A DNA stretch of 64,000 bases from Rhodococcus sp. 06-235-1A (GTDB lineage Bacteria > Actinomycetota > Actinomycetes > Mycobacteriales > Mycobacteriaceae), in assembly GCF_002258785.1 (NCBI RefSeq), contig NZ_NOYI01000009.1, positions 310,001 through 374,000 of the forward strand. The letters run 5' to 3'. Position numbers and translations under genes: made by a program. Shown here piece after piece: positions 58,885 through 64,000 of this stretch. The notes beneath the pieces were generated by a model. That model ran no database searches. It had not been told where the DNA came from and was given only the letters and a program-made list of their open reading frames with translations. The stretch's first letter is position 1, and each line of letters begins with the position of its first letter.

Positions 58885-60131
58885 TACACGTACTTGTCGA
58901 GGGCGTCCAGTACCTGGTCGACGGCCAGCCATGCGAACAGGAATGCGCAGACGCCCAGTGTGAGGTTGGTGAACCAGCCGTTGCGCCACTGCTTCGGTAC
59001 TCGGTCGCTGTTGAGAAGAATCAGCAGAGTCACCGCCAGGAACGGCATGAAGACTGCCCCCAGCACCCCGTACGTGAGTACGAGCCCGATCGGTTGGTCG
59101 AGCCACAACAGCACCATGGGCGGGAACGTCAGCCATGCGACGTACCAGCGGAAGTACTTGCCACCCACACGCGTATCCGAATGGCCCTGTTCGAGCCCCT
59201 TCAGATTGCCGACGAAGTCCGCGAACATCAGGCTCACCCCGTTCCACACCCCGATCAGCGACGAGAACGACGCCGACCAGAAGCCGATGAGAAACACGTA
59301 GCCGAACACGGTGCCGTAGCGCTCTGCGAGGACGTCGGACAACTGAATCAAGCCCTGATCTCCGGTGGAAATCGCGATCTGCGACGAGTACAGCAGTTCG
59401 GCACCGACGATGAGCATCGCGAGGACGAAGATTCCGGAGATGACGTAGGCCATCGAATTGTCGATCCGCATGACTCGCATGAATTTCGGTGTGATCCAAC
59501 CCTTCTCGCGGAGCCAATAGCCGTAGGCGGCGAGCGTGATGGTTCCGCCGACACCACCGGCGAGGCCGAGGACGTACACGATGGAGCCGTCGGGAATGGT
59601 GGGGACGAGGCCCTTGACGATCGCGGGGACGTTCGGAACCGCCACTACCGCAGCGCCGATGACCGTCACGAACATGATGCCGACGAAGACGGTGATGATC
59701 TTCTCGAAGAACCCGTAGCTACCCAGCCAGATCAACGCGAACCCGAGAAGCCCGGACGCGATGGCGACGACTTTGAGATCCAGGGCGGGAAACAGCGCGA
59801 CGATCGGCAGCGCGCTCGACGACATCGCCGCAGCGCCGTAGACGAATCCCCAGATGACGATGTAAGGCGCGAAGTACACCGTCGTCCATTTGCCCAGCGA
59901 CCGCCAGCCCTGGAATATCGTGTTGCCCGACGCCAACGTGTAGCGTCCGGCACCCTCCACCAGAACAACTTTCATGACGACGCCGACAATGATGACCCAG
60001 AGCAGGGCGTAGCCGTAGCGCGAGCCGGCGACCAAGGTCGCCACCAGGTCGGCGGCTCCGATGCCGGTGGCGGCGACCACCAGGCCGGGTCCGACCACCT
60101 TCCACTTCGGGGGTGCAGTCGTCTCGGTCAT
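58881..60131 (-). CDS. Nramp-related transporter lacking canonical metal-site motifs
   Basis: 416 residues with about eleven helices in the LeuT-like Nramp layout. TM1, normally DPGN, reads VVAATGIGAADLVATLVA; TM6, normally MPH, reads GGTITLAAYGYWLREKG. Neither metal-ligand motif is present. The family placement rests on overall fold-like pattern. ATG at 60131 with GGAGGAGA. Stop overlaps SRPBCC by 4 nt. Confidence 0.8.
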   Translation of the reverse strand: MTETTAPPKWKVVGPGLVVAATGIGAADLVATLVAGSRYGYALLWVIIVGVVMKVVLVEGAGRYTLASGNTIFQGWRSLGKWTTVYFAPYIVIWGFVYGAAAMSSSALPIVALFPALDLKVVAIASGLLGFALIWLGSYGFFEKIITVFVGIMFVTVIGAAVVAVPNVPAIVKGLVPTIPDGSIVYVLGLAGGVGGTITLAAYGYWLREKGWITPKFMRVMRIDNSMAYVISGIFVLAMLIVGAELLYSSQIAISTGDQGLIQLSDVLAERYGTVFGYVFLIGFWSASFSSLIGVWNGVSLMFADFVGNLKGLEQGHSDTRVGGKYFRWYVAWLTFPPMVLLWLDQPIGLVLTYGVLGAVFMPFLAVTLLILLNSDRVPKQWRNGWFTNLTLGVCAFLFAWLAVDQVLDALDKYVY

Positions 60132-60229
60132 GCGGTCTCCTCCACGGGCAGGCGTAGTGGTTTGAATCACTCTTTACCAAGAGGGCTGTGGCTGGCAAGT
60201 CGATGACCGACTACAGAACTGTGGATCGG

Positions 60230-60235
60230 TACTCT
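60230..60235 (+). promoter_or_regulatory. -10 box of the methyltransferase gene (leaderless)
   Basis: TACTCT, 7 nt from the ATG at 60243. Confidence 0.5.
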
Positions 60236-60242
60236 GGCTAAC

Positions 60243-61004
60243 ATGCCTCAGGACGAGCAGCCGGGACGTGGATTGACCTTCGGTCGAGTTGCGGAGAACT
60301 ACGACCGGGCGCGACCCGGGTACCCAGCCGAGCTGTACGCCGACATCGCGACCGGCGGCAGGCTGCGAGTGCTCGAGGCGGGAGCAGGTACCGGCAAAGC
60401 CACTGTTGCCTTGGCCGAACTCGGCGCGTCCGTTGTTGCCGTGGAACCGGATTCGGGTATGGCGGACCTAGTTCGGCGTCGCACCGCGAACCTCGACGTC
60501 GCGGTGCAGGTGTCGCGGTTCGAGGAGTGTGTCGTCCCGGCTGCGTCGTTCGATGTCGTCGTCGCCGCGCAATCCTGGCATTGGGTGAACCACGAGGAAG
60601 GAGCTGCGGTTGCCGCCCGTGCGTTGGTCCCCGGCGGCCTCCTTCGGTTGTGGTGGAACATGCCGAGCGACCTCGACGGGCCGGCATGGGAAGCCGTCAG
60701 GGCGGCCTACGACGCAACCGTGCCGGAAGCGGCACCGCTGCTGGCGCGTTCACTCGGTGCGCAATCGGAGTCGACCGTGCCCCGCGCGGACGGCTTCGGC
60801 GCGTGGTCGTCCTCGACCTACCGATGGGTCCAGCGCTACACGGCGGACGAATTCTGCGCGATGGCGGCCACGTACTCGAGCCATATCATCCTCGACGACA
60901 CGCGGCGCAAAAGAGTGTTGGACGCGGTACACGCGGCGATCACCGAGTACGGGCACGTGGACTACCACTACGTCACTCAGATGATGACAGCGCGGCTCGA
61001 CTAG
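60243..61004 (+). CDS. Class I SAM-dependent methyltransferase
   Basis: 253 residues: motif I VLEAGAGTGKATVALAELGA, then VVAVEPDSGMADLVRR, and motif III-like QSWHWVNHEEGAAVAARAL and VPGGLLRLWWN. ATG at 60243; TACTCT (60230-60235) ends 7 nt before, likely leaderless. Substrate unknown. Confidence 0.88.
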   Translation: MPQDEQPGRGLTFGRVAENYDRARPGYPAELYADIATGGRLRVLEAGAGTGKATVALAELGASVVAVEPDSGMADLVRRRTANLDVAVQVSRFEECVVPAASFDVVVAAQSWHWVNHEEGAAVAARALVPGGLLRLWWNMPSDLDGPAWEAVRAAYDATVPEAAPLLARSLGAQSESTVPRADGFGAWSSSTYRWVQRYTADEFCAMAATYSSHIILDDTRRKRVLDAVHAAITEYGHVDYHYVTQMMTARLD

Positions 61005-61600
61005 GAAATCGTGGTGGTACACACGACGAATTGCCTTGACTCGTAGGCGAACCCGCCCTCCGGGCACTCGTTGGGATCTGCGGTGCCGGTCTTGATCTCG
61101 GTGACCTGTTCGACGTCGGTTGCGCTGGGGTCGCTGCAGTCGACTCGTGCGGGCTCTTCGATACCTCCGGTAGGCACGCTCATGCACCCGTCGACCACCC
61201 AGTCGACGTCGAGGCACAGAGCACCCTGCTCCACACCGTCCAGAGTCTCGTAGTAGGTCTGATTCACATCGGTCGGGCACTGCTCGTTCTCTTCGGCCTT
61301 GGCGATGACCTTGTAGTTCGATTCGGTGCTGCCGCACTCGGCGTTCTCGATGGTGGCGGCGGTCATCGTGCCGCCGAGCTTGACGCACTGGCCGATCTCG
61401 ACATCGATATCGGTGGAGCCACCCGCGTCGATGCCTTCTTGGCCGGAGACGTCGTCGGTAGTGCTGGGAGCGGCTGACGTCGATGATGTGGTGGTGTCTG
61501 CGGCAACGGCGTTGCCTGCGTCGGACGACGAACAGCCTGCGGCGAACAGCAGTGTGAGTGCTGCACCTGCGGCGAGGAAGCCTCTGGACAAAGCGTGCAT
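61001..61600 (-). CDS. LppU-like lipoprotein
   Basis: 199 residues: signal peptide ending in LLFAAGC (lipid Cys ~23), then a Ser/Thr linker (TTTSSTSAAPSTTDD) and a domain with conserved Cys (VKLGGTMTAATIENAECGST, CLDVDWVVDGCMSVP). Surface lipoprotein of unknown role in Mycobacteriales. ATG at 61600. Convergent with the methyltransferase (4 nt overlap). Confidence 0.82.
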   Translation of the reverse strand: MHALSRGFLAAGAALTLLFAAGCSSSDAGNAVAADTTTSSTSAAPSTTDDVSGQEGIDAGGSTDIDVEIGQCVKLGGTMTAATIENAECGSTESNYKVIAKAEENEQCPTDVNQTYYETLDGVEQGALCLDVDWVVDGCMSVPTGGIEEPARVDCSDPSATDVEQVTEIKTGTADPNECPEGGFAYESRQFVVCTTTIS

Positions 61601-61719
61601 GGTGGCGTGACCTTCGGAACTCATCCAGGCGAGGGTTACACCCTCGTCGGCAACCCCGCGGGCCGCCGATGAAAGATTGTTTACCATTCACGGAGGTTTG
61701 AAAAGTGCACAGCTGAAAG

Positions 61720-63279
61720 TCACGAACGGAACACGATACGAGCGACCCATTTGGTGTTGTGCACACCCGGCAGCGCAGGCACGATCACGCGCGCGGGATA
61801 GCCGTGATCGAGTGAGAGATCGACGCCGTTGACTCGTAAGGCCAACAACGAGTTCGGATGGCTTGCTTGGTTTCCTTGTAGTACTGCTCTCGTGAAAGCA
61901 CCGTTCTGCTCGAGGGAGGTCACCTCGGCCGATCGTGGTGCGGACACACCGGCGAGCGCGGCAAGCTCGGCCAGCGGAACGCCGGTCCAGGTCTGAGTCG
62001 TCGACCATCCTTCGACGCAGGCGATGGGGAGTTCGGCAGTGCGCTGCGGCATCGACAGCAGCCTGCCTCGGGACAGCACCACTGGAACGGCGTCGTCGGC
62101 CGCGCTGCTGATCTCCAGTTGCCAGTCGGCACCGGTCTGCGCCTCGGTGATCCCCGCAGCCTCGGCCGTCCGGTTGATCTGAAAGTCGTTGGGCCCGTCG
62201 CCGTACGAGCGCCCACGGGGCAGCAGAATCGCGGCCTTGCGCAGCACTCCCCCGAGTGTCTGGCCGACCGTAAGCACGGCGACGAATCCCATTCCGGCGG
62301 CGACCAATCCGATCGCACCGCGTCGACTCATGGTCGCTGGACGGGACTCGTCGGCGTTGTGGTCCTGAGCTTCGTTGCGGGCGCGCAGCACGTCCATCAG
62401 CGACTCCGATCGCAAGGTTCGCCACATGAGCGGCACCTTGAGGCCGAGGTGTACGACGAATCCGGCGATGAACACCCAGGCACCGAAGTAGTGGGCGGCG
62501 TAGAAATCGAAGCCGAACACGTAGTCGTACTGGATGTTGAGAACACCGGTGACGATCTCGAACAGCAGGCCACCGACGAGAGCCAGTAGAGACAGTCGTT
62601 CGAGTGCATGCGCGGGCGATCGCACCGGCGGAAGTTCGACGAGCTTGGGCATCACCGACCACAGTTTGGCGATGACGAGAGGCACGATGATCAGGCCCAG
62701 TCCCACGTGCAGGCCCTGCGTGAGCTGGTAGAGCCATGCCGGATTCGTCGGCCAGTCGAAGAACGGCAACCGCAGCCACCCCACGGCACCCGGCTTGGCC
62801 TGGTCGAACTGTGGACCGTACGCGTTGTACGAGAGCAACCCCGTCACGATGACCACCGGCAGCGCGACGAGCAGAACCGCGCCGAACAACGACGTCAACC
62901 ACGTGCCGCGAAGCGGACTGCGAAAGCGCGCGAAAGGGTTGCGTGCTTCGGCCATGTAGAGCATTCGATGCCCAGGCACTGCCGGATGTGTCGCGTCGAG
63001 TTCCCCTGCCCGACGCATTGCCTCGTAGAAGGCCTGTGCATCGGCTGCGGTCGATACTTTCGGACGGCCGGATGCCCATCGGTGAAAGAGTTCGTCGTAC
63101 CTCTCCCCCATCGCCGACGGCACAGCCGGGTACCGAGCCGCGATCTCCGCTGCGCGCTTGCGCACGAGAGCAGTTCGAGCGGTGTCGATGGTCGCGGAAT
63201 CGAATCCCTTGGGCAGCTGTTCCCCCGCAACGAGCGCTCGGACGAGCTCCTTCTGACGGCGGGCCAGGTCCTCGCTCAC
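61720..63279 (-). CDS. Fusion: MNIO-associated helical domain, b-type cytochrome, SUOX-fold Mo domain
   Basis: 519 residues. Residues ~1-115 are helical and soluble (KELVRALVAGEQLPKGFDSA, YDELFHRWASGRP). Residues ~125-335 are four to five helices with heme-type His (QGLHVGLGLIIVPLV, AHYFGAWVFIAGFVVHLGL). Residues ~345-519 are a sulfite-oxidase/YedY-type molybdopterin domain with a probable Mo-ligand Cys in PIACVEGWSTTQTWTGVPLA (about residue 420). It should transfer electrons between a membrane heme and an outward Mo site. ATG at 63279 overlaps the DUF692 stop by 4 nt. Confidence 0.85.
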   Translation of the reverse strand: MSEDLARRQKELVRALVAGEQLPKGFDSATIDTARTALVRKRAAEIAARYPAVPSAMGERYDELFHRWASGRPKVSTAADAQAFYEAMRRAGELDATHPAVPGHRMLYMAEARNPFARFRSPLRGTWLTSLFGAVLLVALPVVIVTGLLSYNAYGPQFDQAKPGAVGWLRLPFFDWPTNPAWLYQLTQGLHVGLGLIIVPLVIAKLWSVMPKLVELPPVRSPAHALERLSLLALVGGLLFEIVTGVLNIQYDYVFGFDFYAAHYFGAWVFIAGFVVHLGLKVPLMWRTLRSESLMDVLRARNEAQDHNADESRPATMSRRGAIGLVAAGMGFVAVLTVGQTLGGVLRKAAILLPRGRSYGDGPNDFQINRTAEAAGITEAQTGADWQLEISSAADDAVPVVLSRGRLLSMPQRTAELPIACVEGWSTTQTWTGVPLAELAALAGVSAPRSAEVTSLEQNGAFTRAVLQGNQASHPNSLLALRVNGVDLSLDHGYPARVIVPALPGVHNTKWVARIVFRS

Positions 63280-64000
63280 ATTCTCGGACCCAGCAGCCGG
63301 TTCGGCGTGATTCGTTCCAGGCCTGCAGAATCGGCGAAAGTGTCGAGTTCGTCCAGTAACTCGACCTCAGGCGGATAGTGACCGTCGCGCTCGAGCATGA
63401 TCGGCGCGCGGTACCCGGCCGAGGTGAATGCCTCGAGCAGCGCGAGTACGTCCTCGGGGACGGGAGCGGTGTGCGAGTCGTGGTAGACGCCGTCGCGTGC
63501 GGTGCCACCCGCGATGTGGCAGTAGGCAATTCGCTCCAGAGGCAACCGGGCCAGTTCGGTCCACGGGTCACGGCGGCGATTGCGTGCGTTGGCATAGACG
63601 TTGGCGATGTCCAAGACCAGCGACACTCCCGTACGTTCGACGATCTCTGTGAGAAATTCGCTCTCCGTGAGCTCGTCCTCCGGCCAATCGAACAGTGCCG
63701 CAATATTTTCCACGGCCAGAGGAACATGCAGCCCATCCTGCGTCCGCGCGATGTTTCGGGTCAGCACCGTCACGGCCTCGCGGGTCCGCGGCATCGGGAT
63801 CAGATGCCCGGCCTCGATACCGTCGGCACGAACGAACGCGATGTGTTCGCTCACGACTGGCGACCCGAGCAGCGAGGCCACCCGCTCCAAGTGTGCTATT
63901 CGGTGCGATTCCACCGGCTCGACTCCGCCCAGCGACAAGGCAATTCCGTGTGTGACGACGGGGACGCCCAATCCGGTGAGGCGCTCCGGTGCGTGATCCC
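63276..64000 (-). CDS. DUF692/MNIO family iron enzyme, N-terminus beyond the window
   Basis: 241 visible residues of a TIM-barrel multinuclear iron oxygenase (MbnB-like). Metal ligands visible: SEHIAFVRAD, VENIAALFDWPEDE, VLDIANVYANARN, YCHIAGGTAR, DSHTAPVPED and MLERDGHYPPEVELLDEL. MNIOs modify cysteines of peptides (for example copper-chelating oxazolone formation) and use a partner protein. The reading frame is open to the right edge, so the true start is outside. The apparent TTG at 63971 is internal. Confidence 0.88.
   Translation of the reverse strand, partial: DHAPERLTGLGVPVVTHGIALSLGGVEPVESHRIAHLERVASLLGSPVVSEHIAFVRADGIEAGHLIPMPRTREAVTVLTRNIARTQDGLHVPLAVENIAALFDWPEDELTESEFLTEIVERTGVSLVLDIANVYANARNRRRDPWTELARLPLERIAYCHIAGGTARDGVYHDSHTAPVPEDVLALLEAFTSAGYRAPIMLERDGHYPPEVELLDELDTFADSAGLERITPNRLLGPRM

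Noticed and set aside
58527..60206. Open frame of 559 codons antisense to the Nramp-like gene
   Set aside because: Shadow rich in Arg/Asp/His with no domain, overlapping two supported genes.
61688..63736. 682-codon alternative frame over the MNIO/molybdenum fusion
   Set aside because: Arg-rich shadow; the real frame carries cytochrome and Mo-domain motifs.
1..64000. tRNA, rRNA, insertion sequences, prophage and CRISPR arrays
   Set aside because: Looked for by eye; no cloverleaf, transposase, integrase or repeat-spacer pattern was recognised.

Overview
The window is high-GC actinobacterial chromosome. The best fit is Rhodococcus or a close relative in the Mycobacteriales. The reasons are an EspG gene beside a PPE-like ESX substrate, a ribosomal/replication block (rpsF-ssb-rpsR-rplI, then dnaB carrying an intein) preceded by a GT87-like membrane protein as in mycobacteria, a SulP-carbonic anhydrase fusion, a PacL-CtpC metal exporter, a LppU-like lipoprotein, and many apparently leaderless genes. 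This placement is inference from gene content and order; no database was searched.

Layout. 0-11 kb: a tellurium-resistance (Ter) type stress module. Its minus-strand part has a coiled-coil protein, a CitE-like aldolase, a 777-residue PRTase_2/TRSP/StiP fusion and a HAD phosphatase, then an EspG + PPE-like pair, a DUF2975 + XRE pair and a TerD-domain gene cut by the left edge. On the plus strand, terD and a TerC-like DUF475 gene diverge from it. 11-14 kb: two paralogous LuxR-type regulators and a GT87-like membrane enzyme. 13.9-21.6 kb: rpsF, ssb, rpsR, rplI, the SulP-carbonic anhydrase fusion, dnaB interrupted by a 416-residue class 3 intein, and a DUF3297 gene. Upstream of dnaB lies an array of DnaA-box-like repeats spaced 11 bp apart.

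21.6-31 kb: a CaiB-type CoA transferase, a MerR-aldo/keto reductase-isochorismatase operon, PacL-CtpC, small accessory genes including an Imm5-like protein, and a decayed patch (methyltransferase fragment, VOC pseudogene, 18-bp inverted repeat). 31-40.4 kb: regulator/enzyme pairs (WYL with a maleylpyruvate-isomerase-like protein, a split transketolase, TetR with a thioesterase and an HD protein), then MocR and EamA genes whose start codons overlap head to head, followed by an alaA-like aminotransferase. 40.5-44.1 kb: a four-gene OpuC/ProXVWZ-type compatible-solute transporter.

44-64 kb: short regulator-centred units. These include a second membrane-protein/XRE pair, ArsR and MarR units with clear palindromic operators, two pirins flanking one MarR-controlled promoter (one pirin frameshifted), a Na+/H+ antiporter, an SDR, an ABC exporter, acetyltransferases, a 2-hydroxyacid dehydrogenase, a non-canonical Nramp homologue and LppU. 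At the right edge a DUF692/MNIO enzyme overlaps by 4 nt a gene that fuses an N-terminal helical domain, a b-type cytochrome and a sulfite-oxidase-fold molybdenum domain.

Regulation is visible in several places: autoregulatory palindromes sit next to WYL, TetR, ArsR, MarR (two), MerR and XRE genes. A recurrent TAnnnT box 5-7 nt before a start codon marks at least eight probable leaderless genes. No tRNA, rRNA, CRISPR, insertion sequence or prophage was recognised.
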